Positions 36,416-50,394 of a DNA stretch of 64,000 nucleotides are shown here, piece after piece. The stretch is from Tillus elongatus (lineage: Eukaryota > Arthropoda > Insecta > Coleoptera > Cleridae). A model generated the notes under the pieces. The model saw nothing but the letters and a program-made list of their open reading frames with translations, searched no databases and was not told where the DNA came from. Position numbers and translations under genes: made by a program. Where the stretch lies: assembly GCA_964006375.1 (NCBI GenBank), contig OZ023265.1, positions 156,280,547 to 156,344,546 on the forward strand, read 5' to 3'. Each line of letters starts with the position of its first letter. The stretch's first letter is position 1.

Positions 36416-36939
36416 TTCTCGGCGGTAACGTAGACAATCGTAAGGTATCGCTGGTTTCGAGTCCGGATCAATCAGTCGATAGCCAATATATATGCAAAGG
36501 AATCTAGAAACCGACTATTGATAGGAAGCTTCGTTCTGGCTCAGCCGACAATGCGTCAAAATCATCTTATAAGGTTAGTGATAACAAAGGTAAACATATG
36601 GATGTTCAAGACGGTGGCACAGCTGAAGTAAAAAATAATATTACTAGGAAGCAATTATCCACTCCATTATTATAAGTGGAAACAGCTGCTAAGTGCGATG
36701 AATATATAGACATAGTAACGGATGATTCTCCTGGTGATTGTGGTGCAAGTAGTGAATGGAAAACTGTCCATAAAAATCCACGGAAAAGACATTTACCTAT
36801 TGTCGGTAGTAAACAGAGTAGTAGCGATTTAAAGGCTGTACCCAAATTTGTGGCTCTCAATGTGTTTCGGTTACAACTAAATACTTCTGTTGAACAGGTC
36901 CAACAGCATCTTAAGGAGAAGTTTCCTCAAGAGACTTGA
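36416..36939 (+). pseudogene. Element A: ORF1 (gag-like) fragment
   Basis: The frame reads SEWKTVHKNPRKRHLPIVGS and then KAVPKFVALNVFRLQLNTSV, EQVQQHLKEKFPQE. WxxVxxKxxRxxxxxxG followed by an RRM-like hALHVxRLxPxTxxxxLxxxLxxxFP is the usual ORF1 layout in insect Jockey/CR1 elements, which bind element RNA. An in-frame stop lies at about 36675. A B-box-like GGTTTCGAGTCC occurs at 36454 in the leader. Confidence 0.65.
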
Positions 36940-37081
36940 AGCGAAACATAAAGGCCAGTATGATTCATTTAAGGTTTGTGTTTATGAACATCATTTCAGA
37001 AAGGCCCTGGACTCTACTGTCTGGTTGGTACAGGTATAAATAGGTTTTTTTCCCGCGCCTTCGAGAAATAAGAAATCTGTG

Positions 37082-39200
37082 ATATTTGACCTAAACATTG
37101 TGATTTTAAATACGCAGAGTTTAAATATAGACAAAATTAATGAACTGAATTAATTGACTTAGTACATTCTAAAAATATAAATTTTATGTGTTTCACAGAA
37201 ACTTGGCAAACTAGCGATTCGATCACTTATTTAAAAATCGATGGTTACAGCCTGGGTTGTTTCTTTTGTAGAAGTGTCAGTAAGAGAGGAGGAGTAGCGA
37301 TTTATTTTGAGAATAACCTGTCCATTAAAAAAATTAATAGAACAATTTTGCATTGAGAAAGAATTTGAAGTCTGTGCTATATGTTTTTTTTTTAATTTCA
37401 ACAACACACCACGAGGGCTTACAGCCTAAATACTATCGTACCGCGGGTGTTGACAAGGAGGAAAGAGCCAGCTTGTTGATTCTGGGCTTGAAGGTTTGGA
37501 GGTTCGGAGGAGAAGGAAAAACATGTGCTGGCAAGGAATTCCACAACTTGGAAGTCCTGAGGACAAAAGAGCGGGCATAACAAGGTGTTCTAAGTCTGGT
37601 GACCTGGACAGTAAAAGGGTGCATTCGCTCTGTTCCCCTGGTAGATCTGTTGGGGGAGCAGGTGGGGGAACTATGGAGGAAATCTCCTCTGAGCAGTGCC
37701 CGTGCAGATATCTATAAAAGAGAGAGAGAGAGGTCACCAACGGCACGTCGGTGGGAAAGGGATGGCAGCCTTTGGGTGAGGGTAGGGTCACCGATGAGAC
37801 GTATAGCTCTCTTTTGAATGGAGTCCAGGATAGCTACTGTAGAAGCGACAGCGGCACCCCAGATGTGGGAGCAGTATTCTAGGTTTGGCCTTATTTGTGA
37901 AGTATATAAGGTATAGAGATTAGCTGGTGAAAAGTATTTGCGAGCCCGGAAGAGGAAACCTAATTTCTTAGCACCCGCTTCTGCAATTGATATGACCTGT
38001 TGGTGCCAATTAAGATTTCGATCCACAGAAATACCAACAAGAGAAAAGGACTCATTACTTTGAATAACTTGGTTGTTCATTGTGATGGGTCCAGGGCTGG
38101 TGTATCTCTTGTGAGAAAGAAAGCAAGACTTAGTTTTGGTGGGGTTGAATTGTACAAGATTTCTACTTCCACAGTCTAATATTCTTTGGAGATCCACGGA
38201 GACAGAACCCTCCATGAGTCTGCGATCCTCATCTAATTGGGATAAAGAGACAGGCTTAGAATATTGTATATTTGAATGGAGGGTGCTGTCGTCCACGTAG
38301 CTGTGAACTGGGTTGGATGTGCTAGAGAGGAGGTCATTTATGTGGAGAAGAAACAAAGAAGGGGCTAAAGCTGAACCTTGAGGAACTCCTGCATTAATTG
38401 GATACAGTTTAGAGGAATGGCCATCCACAACAACAGATATGCTCCTGTTGGAGAGGAAATTTGCTGTTCAGGTACAAAGTTTTGGAGGTAGGCCATAGGC
38501 CGGAAGTTTATTAAGCAGCGCTGCGTCCCAGACTGGTCGAATGCTTTTGATATGCCTAGAGCAACAATCTGGGATTCACCGTGTTGTTCCATAGACTTGC
38601 TTCAAGAATGGGTGACAAAGGAAAGGAGGTCGGCAGTTATAATAACGACGTTAAAACTTGTATTTTAAATTCTTATCGCTCACCTTCAAGTAATGTTGGT
38701 GTTTTTATTAATCAGCTCTTTGATATGCTGAATTATTTAGTCAGGCTCGATGTACGTTTTGTTCTTACTGGTGATTTTAACTTAGATTGCCATGGAATTG
38801 TAAGTAAAGGGTTTGATATGTTGTCTAACATGCTAATATGACTCATGTAGTCGGGTGGCCTACTATAGTAACGGATAATACTCTTAGTACCATCGACAAT
38901 GCTTTTCTTAACTTTTTCAGCAAGGGTGCCTGCCTTGCGACTGGCAATAATATTTCTGACCACATGACAGTGTTGTTCGAGCTCAACACAGCTGCAGTTG
39001 GATCGAATCATAGCGCTGTTTCTTTGACGCGGGTTTTTGATGGAGAATCTATTTTTGACTTTGAGAGTGCCCTTATTGGTGAAAATTGGGAAAATGTTTT
39101 TGCTGCCAGCAACATTGATGAGGGGTATAAGAATTTTCATGAGTTGTTTCTTCATAACTTTCATTTATATTTTCCACTACGTAAGATATATAGGAAACAT
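37082..39200 (+). pseudogene. Element A: apurinic-type endonuclease, split by an insertion
   Basis: The first part reads VILNTQSLNIDKINELN, then FMCFTETWQTSDS and GGVAIYFENNLSI (37100-37340). After the inserted element B it resumes ILNSYRSPSSNVGVFINQLF and FVLTGDFNLDC (38660-38790), then STIDNAFLNFF and ISDHMTVLFEL (38890-38990). ETW, GDFNLD and SDH are the APE-type catalytic signatures. The gap at 37386-38600 explains the missing middle. Confidence 0.75.
37386..38600 (-). pseudogene. Element B copy 1, Jockey/CR1-type RT, inserted into element A
   Basis: The minus-strand frame 38428-37712 is open for 238 codons: INAGVPQGSALAPSLFLLHI, VHSYVDDSTLHSN (catalytic YADD as YVDD), GISVDRNLNWHQQVISIAEA and LYTLYTSQIRPNLEYCSHIW. 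The 3' end is GTGTTGTTGAAATTAAAAAA, i.e. an A-rich tail at 37382-37400 on the plus strand. Upstream it is truncated at about 38600. This is the longest open B frame in the window. Confidence 0.8.
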
Positions 39201-39224
39201 CAGAGCCTCTAGTTCAAGACTTGA

Positions 39225-41010
39225 GGACTCATTTTTATTGAGAAGTGTTTCTCCTCAAGTGGACGATTCTTACAGTGCTGCTCATAAAAAACTTGTAAAA
39301 TGTACTAAAAAGAATTTCTACCAACATAGAATTCTGGCCTCTGATAATCCGACTAAAGCCGCATGGCATCTGATTTCGGAAATAAATGGCAAGCAGGTCA
39401 ATGAACATAACAATATTGTAATACGACACGAAGAAAGGCTAGTTACGGATCCACAGGAAATCGCTAACTTATTCAATTCGTTCTCCGTAGAAGCACCTAA
39501 GAATATTATTATTAAGGATTTAATTCCTTTAAACGTTTCGACAAAGCCCAATAAAAAACAATGTATTTACTGCCTGTTAGTGAAGACGAGTTGTATATTT
39601 TGTTAATAAAAATAAATAAAAAATAAGTCTTTCTGTGGTCGAGACGAAATTTCACCTTTGTTAGTTAAGAAAGTTTGAGCCTCTTACCTGCTTATTAAAT
39701 CTTTCATTTGAGTCGGGTATCTTTCCTAGTAACCTAAATGTTGGTAAAGGCTTTCCTTTAATAAAAAAGAATGATCCAAGTATTTTGAACAACTATCGGC
39801 TGATTACATTATCTATGACTTTTTCAAAAGTATTTGAATATAGCCATCTAAATCGCTTGGAACAATTTTGCGGTCGTGTAGTATATTGTCTGCCTCTCAG
39901 CACGGCTTTAGTGGGTCACTCTACTACAACAGCTCTCATTGACTTCTATCAAAACTTAGTCACTTGTTTGGAGGCTGGCGAGTGCCCCGTTGGGATTTTT
40001 TGTGATCTTAGCAGGGCATTCGATTGTGTTGACCACAGGGTTCTGTGTGACAGACTTTATTGTTATAGTTTGAGAGGTAATGCGTTTGGCTAGATTGGCT
40101 CTTACCTGACGGACAGCGAACAGTATACTGAGATACAGTTCAAGAGATCATAACGAATAAGTAGGGTATGTTCTGAGCGTGTTGTTGTTCCTACTGGTGT
40201 GCCTCAAGGATCAATACTGGGCCCTATTATTTTTACCCTTTACGTCAATGAGCTTGATAGAGTATCTCCTGATGCGCATTTTACTCTATATACGGATGAT
40301 ACGTCTCTAATCATATCTGGAAAGACAGATGATGCTTTGAGTAATAAGTGCCATCATGTTTTTAATAACTCAAAGAGTTGATTCTCTCGGTGTCTGATAT
40401 ATTTTAATTATTCGAAGACAGAAATGGTGAGATGAGCGTCAAAAGAAGGTTGATATACTTAGTGTGGGTGTTGACGGTACTTATCTGGCGTGTGTCAGTG
40501 ACTACAAGTTCCTTGGAGTACACGTTGATGAGGATCTGAACTGGAGGTTGCACTGTACGGCGTTGTTTTCAAGGCTTGCATCTCTTAATTTTCCATTTAT
40601 AAATATAAGAAGTGTTTTGGCTGAGAAGTAATGAATATCTTTATACTACAGTCATATTGATTCTAGACTGAGGTACGGTATATGTCTGTGGAGTAATTAT
40701 ACCTTGCTGCATGATGTCTTTATCGCTCAAAAAAGATTAATAGGCTCTATTTTCAACATAGGAAAGATTACGTCATGCCAGGTCTACTTTACTAGTCATA
40801 AAATTTTAACAGTGATAGATTTATATATTTTAGAGTTGTGTATATATGTTTTTAAAAATGGTGATAAATTTAGACTAAACAGAGATGTTCATACCTTTAG
40901 TACCAGACAGGCTTGCAACTTTTATGTTCTGTATGCTAGAACTAAAATGATAAACGACTCTCCAAACTGTATTGGATTAAAAATATTTAATCATCTTCCT
41001 AATAATTAAA
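39225..41010 (+). pseudogene. Element A: reverse transcriptase
   Basis: The RT can be followed as YRLITLSMTFSKVFEYSHLN, GIFCDLSRAFDCVDHRVL (motif A), GVPQGSILGPIIF, and LYTDDTSLII, in which the usual YADD reads YTDD. YKFLGVHVDEDLNWRLH and the tail LELCIYVFKNGDKFRLNRDV follow. The parts lie in at least three frames with stops at about 40092, 40152 and 40379. Confidence 0.8.
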
Positions 41011-41174
41011 AAAATATCCAACATATTAAGGTGTTTAAAAGTCAAGTTTCTTCTTATTTTTAAGACCAGTGTTTTTATACGTTAAATGAATATTTTAGTT
41101 TTGTAAAAAATTAATTATTGTAAAAGGCTGACAAATTCAATGTAGCTTGTATGCTGTCAAAATGTATAATAAGG

Positions 41175-41353
<179 letters not shown>

Positions 41354-41384
41354 TACTAAGTTTTGAGAAGTAGTGAGCGTAAAT

Positions 41385-41460
41385 CTTAATATAATTTTTC
41401 ATGTAGTATGGCTTCTAGGCGTCCTAGTACGCGCTCATTTGATGAATTTTTTTCAAAATT
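41385..41460 (+). repeat. Repeat block A, diverged
   Basis: CTAGTACGCGCTCATTTGATG matches the core CTAGTTCGCGCTCATTTGA of the copies at 1.25 and 29.0 kb. It again follows a simple repeat, here (ATT)n. Confidence 0.5.
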
Positions 41461-42127
41461 CAAAAGTCGGGATCTCCTCTAGTAATTTTTTTTCTACGAA
41501 AATTTACCAATAGGAATAATACTAGAATGTTTTAAATCCCAATATGTTGTGTAACAAAGACCATACTTTCAACGATACAAACCTTGCCTAAGGTATAGGA
41601 GATCACAGTACTGAATGGCTTTTTCCATTTTCAATACGTCAGATGATTACGTAGCATTGCCCTGCGGTGATTTATTTATGCGGTCTGGCAAGCTTTAGCG
41701 TCAGGGAGCCGCCATTGGGGAACGTCATTGAATTTCCTTGCCGCCATCTTTGCGTATTTAGCTTTCCAAGCCGGAAATCAAACATGATTTACATCGTATT
41801 CGATCCACGTGGCAGGAATACCGTTTTCTCCGACCGGATTACTTTAAAGAAATCGCTGAGTTCTCAATACACCATTAAAAGAAGCAACAGAATAATGTTT
41901 TCATTACAACGCTGAAGGCTCATTTTGCCTCTTGCCTTACGCTAAAGCTTTATTGTTTGGTATTTTTGTATTTAAACAAATATATATCTACTTGCCTCTT
42001 TGATAGTAACTATTTGTATTATATTGTTAGTAATAACTTCAAATGTGCCAAATGTAACAGAGCAAGCATGTTTTAATTTCAGACGCATGCAGTATTCACG
42101 TTTTTTTAAATATGGCCAAAATAATAA

Positions 42128-42276
42128 AAGTCTGGAAGCAGCAAGCGCGTTATGATAGCGAGTCTTCATAAAAATATTTTTAATAGCAAATATTTCGTCT
42201 TTTAATAAAAGGAATTAAATTTGGTAACTTGGTTGTAGAAAAAATGTACCATGATTTACCAAAGTAACTTTAGTGT
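42128..42276 (+). repeat. Fold-back repeat, left half only
   Basis: It starts TCTGGAAGCAGCAAGCGCGT and runs through AATGTACCATGATTTACCAA to AGTGTTCG, where it is cut by element B copy 2. Confidence 0.65.
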
Positions 42277-43895
42277 TCGTTTTCAAAACTAAAAAAATAC
42301 GAAAGATGCTCTCTTAATTCTCTTAATACCAGGAAAGCCTCTGGCCTTGACGAGATCCCAGCAATTGTTCTCAAAAAATGCGCCCCAGAACTTGCTCCTG
42401 TCGTGACTAGTCTGTTTGAGACATCTTACAATAGAGGAATATTTCCTAGTAACTGGAAAACTGCTCGAGTACAACCCGTCCCCAAGAAAGGATCCAAAGC
42501 GCTTCCTTACACCTATACGCCTATTTCTCTCCTTTCAGTCGTCTCTAAAGTGATGGAAAAGTATATAAACACCCAATTACTAAAATTTCTTGAAAAACAC
42601 AGTCTGATCCACGACAGGCAGTATGGATTCCGACAGCGCAGGTCAACTGCCGACCTCCTTTCCTTGATCACCTATTCTTGGAACAAGTCTATCGAACTTC
42701 ACGGTGAATCCCAGATTGTCGCTCTAGATATATCCAAAGCATTGGACCAGGTCTGACACGCAGCGCTGCTTAAGAAACTACCGGCCTATGGCCTACCACC
42801 AAAACTCTGTACGTGGACAGCCAATTTCCTCTTCAACCGGAGCATTTCTGTTGTCGTGAATGTCCATTACTCTAAACTGTATCCAATTAATGCAGGGGTT
42901 CCGCAAGGTTCAGCTTTAGCCCCTACTTTATTTCTTCTCCACATCAATAACCTCCTCTCTAGCACATCCAACCCAGTTCACAGTTACGCGGACGACAGCA
43001 CCCTCCACTCAAATATACAATATTTAAGCCTGTATCTTTAGCCCAATTAGATGAGGATCGCAGACTCATGGAGGGTTCTATCTCCGTGGAACTCCAAAAA
43101 AATATTAGACTGGGGATGTAGAAATCTTGTACAATTCAACAACACCAAATCACAGTCTTGCTTTCTTTCTCATCAGAGATACACCAGGCCTGAACCCATC
43201 ACAATAAACAACCAAGTTATTCAAGGTAATGAGTCCTTTTTACTTGTTGGAATTTATCGAAATCTCAATTGGCACCAACATGTCACATCAATTCCAGAAG
43301 CAGCTGCTAAGAAATTAGGTTTCCTCTTCTGGGCTCGCAAATGCTTTTCACTAGCTAATCTCAATACCTTATATACCTTACAAATAAGACCAAACCTCGA
43401 ATACTACTGCCACATCTGGGGTGCTGCTGCCGCTTCTACACTCGCTATATTGGACTCCATTTAGAAGAGAGCTATACGTATCTTCGGTGACCCTACCCTC
43501 ACCCAAAGGCTGCCATCCCTTGCCCACCGACGTACCGTTAGTGACCTCTCTCTCTCTTTTATAGATATCTACACGGGCACTGCTCAGAGGAGCTTTCTTC
43601 CATAGTTCCTACACCTGCTGTCTCCAACAGATCTACCAGGGGAACAGAGCGAATGCACGCTTTTAATGTCCAGGTCACCAGACATAGAACATCTTGTTAC
43701 GCCCGCTCTTTTGAGGATTTCCAAGTTGTGGAATTTCGTGCCGGCACATGTTTTTCCTTCTCCCCCGAACCTCCAAACTTTTAAGTCCAGAATTAACAAG
43801 TTGCCCCTTTCCTTCTTGTCGACACACACGGTACGATAGTATTTAGGCTGTAAGCTCTCGTATTGTGTTGTTGAAATAAATAAAAAAATACAAGG
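42277..43895 (+). pseudogene. Element B copy 2, Jockey/CR1-type RT
   Basis: The RT begins KASGLDEIPAIVLKKCAPEL, NWKTARVQPVPKKGSKALPY (fingers), then YGFRQRRSTADLLSLITYSW and IVALDISKALDQV (motif A). A stop is followed by GVPQGSALAPTLFLLHINNL and HSYADDSTLHSN, the thumb, and a 3' end GTGTTGTTGAAATAAATAAA. Stops at about 42757 and 43039 and several shifts inactivate it. The 5' end is truncated at about 42277. Confidence 0.8.
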
Positions 43896-44039
43896 AAAGG
43901 AGTTTAAAACTCGTTCCATTCGCCTGGTGAACGAACCTTTTCAATCTATACACACCTGCTAAGATACAATTATTCACGAAAAGATTTTTGACAAAAAATT
44001 TAAAAACTTCACATGAAAGTTCGCAAGCAACTTTTTCCA

Positions 44040-44890
44040 CGAAAATTTATCATTTTTAAAATAAATATTGGCTTAGGTAATGTGAAGTAACTCGAAAACT
44101 CGAAAACATTTTTGACAATAACAATCAGTAACATTAAACAAAAATTTTACAAAAAGTTACTTCTACGAAGATACTAAAAAAATCTGCGAAAACTGACTGA
44201 ATATTTTTTTACACGAAAATGTACTGACAAAATTTATAAAATACGAATTAGACAAGGTGATTTACTGTTCGTTTGAAAATTTTTAATTTCCTGAAATCGT
44301 ATTATTATGAAATTTGGTCGACGGCCATAATCGACAGGTGCAAGTCTAAATAGAACATTTACAAAATGGAGTCATTTCCGGAAATATCGGAAATCGACGC
44401 CATCTTGGTTTTTCTAAATAAAAATACCACATTTTGGTTTCCGACTCGTATTCTACATTAAATTCTGATTTCAGAACGTCCCAGTTGTCAACACTTATCT
44501 GTCATTGTTTTTGACATATGTCACAGTTTTCAAAAATTCGAAGTTGTAAAGGTCTATTACGAAATTCATAACTTCTGAACCATTCGAAAAAAATTAATGA
44601 ATTTTTCAAATTTAATTCCTTAAGTTTCGGCTGATACTTTGCATTATTACCGAGACTTTTGTTATGTTTCGTGCGCCTACTACGAATTTTTAAAATTCAC
44701 AATTAAAAATTGTCAAAAACTTAATTTTTTCAAGTAGCACAAATAATTTATGATGCCAGAAATCAGAGTAAAATTAAATTTAAGTGCCACTTTGATTTAC
44801 ATTATGCATTCCTGCCTTAAGTTGTTTTGAGTTGTTGGCATTTAAAAAGAAATACTATTATCTTTTCCGCGAGGGTAGTAGGCTTGGGAT
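44040..44890. other. No gene seen
   Basis: AT-rich sequence with no long frame between element B copy 2 and a mariner fragment. Confidence 0.5.
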
Positions 44891-44894
44891 ACAT

Positions 44895-45330
44895 TCATTT
44901 GATTTGAATTTTATTTAAAATGTTTATTTAATAACAAATAGTAACAACAAAATAGTATCAAATGAACTTATTAACAAAATGATTACATCATTCCAAATTA
45001 TCAATGTATGCAACGTTTTCATTGAGACAGTATACAATATGCTCCTCACAGGCTGACAGACTGCGCTGCTTACCGAATTGTTAAAGGTTCCAGCTGATCC
45101 AACGCTCCCACTCTCCTTATTCTCAAGTATTCGTAATTTAAAATTAGATTTCTGTACACTAATTCTTTGACCTGACCCCATAAAAAGATCTAAAGGGGTA
45201 ATATCCGGAGATCGAGCGGGCCAAAATGATATCAACGATTCGAAAATTGACTAAGAGACATATCATCCAGATAATTTTCCACAACTTATCTTAAAAGTCT
45301 CAAATAACCCACACTATTCAAATTTCCATC
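44895..45330 (-). pseudogene. DD41D mariner transposase fragment with internal deletion
   Basis: The minus strand gives DGNLNSVGYLRLLR and VVENYLDDMSL (about 45250-45330), parallel to the copy at 15.7 kb. Then, with the HDGAP segment deleted, WPARSPDITPLDLFMGSGQR follows (45170-45230). The third catalytic Asp region is kept and the second is lost. Confidence 0.7.
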
Positions 45331-45449
45331 GTACCTGAAATATCCCATCTCACTGCCTATTAAAAGACAGAAAACATTTACATAGAATTAAGTTTGATGT
45401 TCCACCTCCATCACAATACAATAATAGGATTTTCTTCAGCCAAAAATGC

Positions 45450-47065
45450 GGACTTTTTCAACTACCAACAGTCCCTAATGTCGCGTATAAAATGACGGAT
45501 ATCATTTTCAAAACTAAAAAGGTACGAATGATGCTCTCTTCTCTTGATACCAGGAAAGCCTCTGGCCTTGACGAGATTCCAGCAATTGTTCTAAAACATG
45601 CGCACCAGAACTTGCTCCTGTCCTGACTCATCTGTTTCAGACAACTTATAATAGAGACATATTCCCTAGTAATTGGAAAACTGCTCGAGCACAACCTGTC
45701 CCCAAGAAGGGATCCAAATCGCTTCCTAGTAACTACAGACCTATTTCTCTGCTTTCAGTCGTCTCTAAAGTGATGTAAAAGTATATAAACACCGAATTAC
45801 TAAAATTTCTTGAAAAACACAGTCTAATCCACGACATGCAGTATGGATTCCGTCAGCGCAGATCAACTGCGGACCTCCTTTCCTTTGTCACCCACCCTTG
45901 CAACAAGTCTATGGAACTACACGGTGACATATCCAAGGCATTCGACCAGGTCTGGCACACATCTCTGCTTAATAAACTTCCGGCCTACGGCCTACCACCA
46001 AAATTCTGTACCTGGACAGCAAATTTCCTCTCCAACCGGAACATTTCTGTTGTCGTGGATGGCCACTCCTCTGAACTGTATCCAATTAATGAAGGAGTCC
46101 CTCAGGGTTCAGCTTTAGCTCATACTTTGTTTCTTCTCCGCATCAATGACCTCCTCTCTAGCACATCCAACCCAGTTCACAGTTACGCGGACGACAGTAC
46201 CCTCCACTCAAATATACAATATTCTAAGCCTGTCACTTTAGCCCAATGGTATGAGGATCGCAGACTCATAGAGGGTTCTGTCTCTGTGGATCTCCAAAAA
46301 ATATTAGACTGGAGAAGTATAAATCTTTCATTCAACCCCACCAAATCTCAGTCTTGCTTTCTATCTCATAAGAGATACCTCAGCCCTAGACCCATCACAA
46401 TGAACAACCAAGTTATTCAAAGTAATGAGTCCTTTTCACTTGTTGGCATTTCTGTGGATCGAAACCTCAATTGGCACCAATATGTCACATCAATTTAAGC
46501 GGCTGCTAAGAAAATAGGTTTCCTCTTTCGGGCTCACAGATACTTTTCACCATCTAATCTCTATACCTTATATACTTCACAAATAAGGCCAAACCTCGAA
46601 AACTGCTGCCGCTTCTACATTCGCTATCCTGAATTCCATTCGGGAAAGTGCTATGCGTCTCATCGGTGACTTTACCCTTACCCAAAGCTGCCATCCCTTG
46701 CTCACTGACGTGCTGTTGGTGACCTCTCTCTCTCTCTCTTTTATAGATATCTGCAAGGGCACTGCTCAGAGGAGCTTTCTTTTATAGTTCCTCCACCAGA
46801 TATATCAGGGGAACAGAGCGAATGCACCCTTTTACTGTCCAGGTCTTCAGATATAGAACATCTTGTTATGCACGCTCGTTTGTCCCGAGGAGTTCCAAGT
46901 TGTGGAATTCCTTGCTGGCACAAGTTTTCCTTCTCCTCCGAACCTTCAAACCTTTAAGTCCAGAATTAACAAGTTGCCTCTTTCCTTCTTGTCGACACCC
47001 ACGGTACGATAGTATTTAGGCTGTAAGTTCTCGTGGCGTGTTGTTGAAATATAAAAAAATATAGG
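45450..47065 (+). pseudogene. Element B copy 3, Jockey/CR1-type RT
   Basis: It extends slightly further 5' than copy 2 (VPNVAYKMTDIIFKTKKVRM). 45836-46498 is open for 220 codons, with YGFRQRRSTADLLSFVTHPC, motif A as DISKAFDQV, GVPQGSALAHTLFLLRI and HSYADDSTLHSN. A short deletion removes the GESQIVAL segment before motif A. The 3' end is GTGTTGTTGAAATATAAAAA at about 47040-47060. Confidence 0.8.
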
Positions 47066-47218
47066 ACAGCGCCCCCCAGTTTTAACTCAAGCAACCCCCC
47101 CCCCCAGTTTTAACTCAAGCAACCCACCCCCCAATCCGTAGTAATTCAAATTACAGTAGGCAACATAGCCTAGTCTGGTGCGTCGGAGATACTGTCGGAA
47201 AGTTTGCGCCGGAGATAT

Positions 47219-48725
47219 TGTCGGAGATTGTATGCCAGGCAACTCCGATTTTTTTGAGGAAAAACTAACATTGTTAAAAACACAAGTCAAGTTTCCATTA
47301 AGAGCTGACAGTAAATGAGAAGGCCCAATGACATGGTAAAAAGTGGCTTATAAAGCAGCTAAATGTAGGAAATCCTACACTATTGTAGAACAACTTATTT
47401 TACCCGTTTGCAAGGACATTGTAGAAACAATGTTAGGTGAAAACTTTGCTAAACAACTTGACAATACGTCTTTGTCAAATGATACAATCTGTCGACGAAC
47501 TAACGATATATCGATTGATATTCAGCAGCAGCTTGAATATGAGCTTACTGGAAAATTGTTTGCGGTACAACTTGACGAAGCAACTGACTCCAGTACTGAT
47601 TCCCATTTAATTTACCCCCTTAGATTTTGTGAAGCTTCTAAAATATATGAAGATTTATTGTTTTGTAAACTAATAGAAGGAAGAATTACAGCCACCGAAT
47701 TGTTCAATATTACAAATGATGAATGGCGAATTTGCATTGAAAAATTGTGTTGCGGTTTGCACCGATGGAGCCCAAGCCATGTCTGGTAAATACAACAATT
47801 TACAAACTCTGGTAAAAAGGAATCTTCAAAAATTATCTTGACGCAGTGCATGATTTATCAGGAAGCCTTACCATCTAAACCGCTAAGTTCTGGACAAAAT
47901 ATGGTTTTAACAGTAGTTATTGAATTAGTTAACTTTATAAAACCAGACCTATGAAATCAAGGATGTTCTCTGTTTTATGTGAAGATATGGGAGCTGAGCA
48001 TAAATATCTGCTATTTTATTCTTCATCACGCGGTAAGATGGTCAAGCATGTCTTTGAACTAAAAAGGGAAGTAGCGATATTTTTGAGCGAGGAGGGTCAC
48101 AAGCATTCAGTAAAATTCTACGACAGATTATTCTTATCAGAACTTTCTTATTTAGTAGATATTTTTGAAAACTTAATACACTTAAACTTCAAGGGCAGGG
48201 GAAAATGTAAATATACTTGATTTTGGGTGAAATAATTCAGTCTTTTCGTAAGAAAATGCAGTTATGGAATAACAAATTAAAAGAAAACGGTTTTGAAATG
48301 TTTCCCACGTTGTGTGAATTTATGCAAGATTTCCCGTTGGAAGAGAATGACAACGCTGTGATGCTAAAAACCGTTGGAGGTCATTTAGAAAATTTGAGTG
48401 CGAACTTCAGACAATACTTCTTTGCAGAAAATGATGTCAAATTGTCCGACTGGTGCTGGGCTTTAAATCCGTTTAACAATACATCTGTTGGGCTATCGCT
48501 ACAAGAAGAAGAACAACTGATGTTTCAACAAGCACCTCGCCAAAATCAAATTTTGTTAACAAATCTTTAACAAATTTCTGGACTGAACTTCGGAACGACT
48601 ACTCCGTTATAAAAGCGAAAGCGCTTAGGATTCTGCTGCCTTTTTCAACGTCTCATCTTTGAGAAACGGGATTTTCTGTACTTGGTGCCTTGAAATATAA
48701 ATAAAGAAACGAACTTCAAGTATAA
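47219..48725 (+). pseudogene. hAT transposase relic (ZBED5/SCAND3-like group)
   Basis: Blocks in order are YKAAKCRKSYTIVEQLILPV, SNDTICRRTNDISIDIQQQL, KLFAVQLDEATDSSTDSHLI (first catalytic Asp region), VCTDGAQAMSGKYNNLQ, LCEDMGAEHKYLLFYSSSRG, FLSELSYLVDIFENLIHLNF and, near the end, LPFSTSHLCETGFSVL (hAT dimerisation motif). The frame changes several times and stops occur at 47789 and 48218. This is a decayed copy and not a domesticated gene. Just upstream a CCAGTTTTAACTCAAGCAAC segment is duplicated at 47075 and 47102. Confidence 0.8.
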
Positions 48726-48729
48726 AATT

Positions 48730-49900
<1,171 letters not shown>

Positions 49901-49929
49901 ATTCTACCGGGTATGATACCTTTTTGAGT

Positions 49930-50390
49930 TCTAAACTATACAATATGTTCTTAGTAGCACGATATCTGAAAAAGATTTTCTTTTTTGATCTTATAACTGG
50001 AATATTGATGGTTTTTTTCTTGCGGTCCAAGAGTGGAAATTTAATAGATAGCCCTTTCTTTTGACGGTACAGCGAACAATCCATCTGTTGAAGGCAGGGA
50101 GAGAAGAGAGCTGGTGTTGAAGTTTGTACATATATTTTTTAGAAACGTCTGGTATTGTTTAGACATGAGAATAATTTGACGCGTATTGGTTGGTGAAAGT
50201 TATTTTTCGCTTGATGTTGATTTAACAATATCTACTGAGAAAGCACACTGGGTGACAGCACTCAATGGAATTGCAACCCGCGGAACTTCAAATGGACAGG
50301 TTATTACTCTTCAACCACCGAGACTGAGAATTTTTGTTGCAACGCCATTTTTATTTTCGTGCCTATCACCAATATTCTTTATTGGTCGAT
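49930..50390. other. No gene seen
   Basis: AT-rich; overlapping short frames on both strands without motifs. It ends at the 3' tail of element B copy 4. Confidence 0.5.
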
Positions 50391-50394
50391 TTTA

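Noticed and set aside
36418..36475. tRNA gene candidate with a B-box-like GGTTTCGAGTCC
   Set aside because: No convincing cloverleaf or A box. It lies in the leader of element A, so it is at most a chance or SINE-like match.
37353..37817. Plus-strand frames of 72-75 codons and minus frame 37433-37791
   Set aside because: They are antisense or out-of-frame readings of element B copy 1.
43584..43919. Minus-strand 111-codon frame
   Set aside because: Antisense of the C-terminal tail of element B copy 2; the same frame recurs antisense at 50359-50694.
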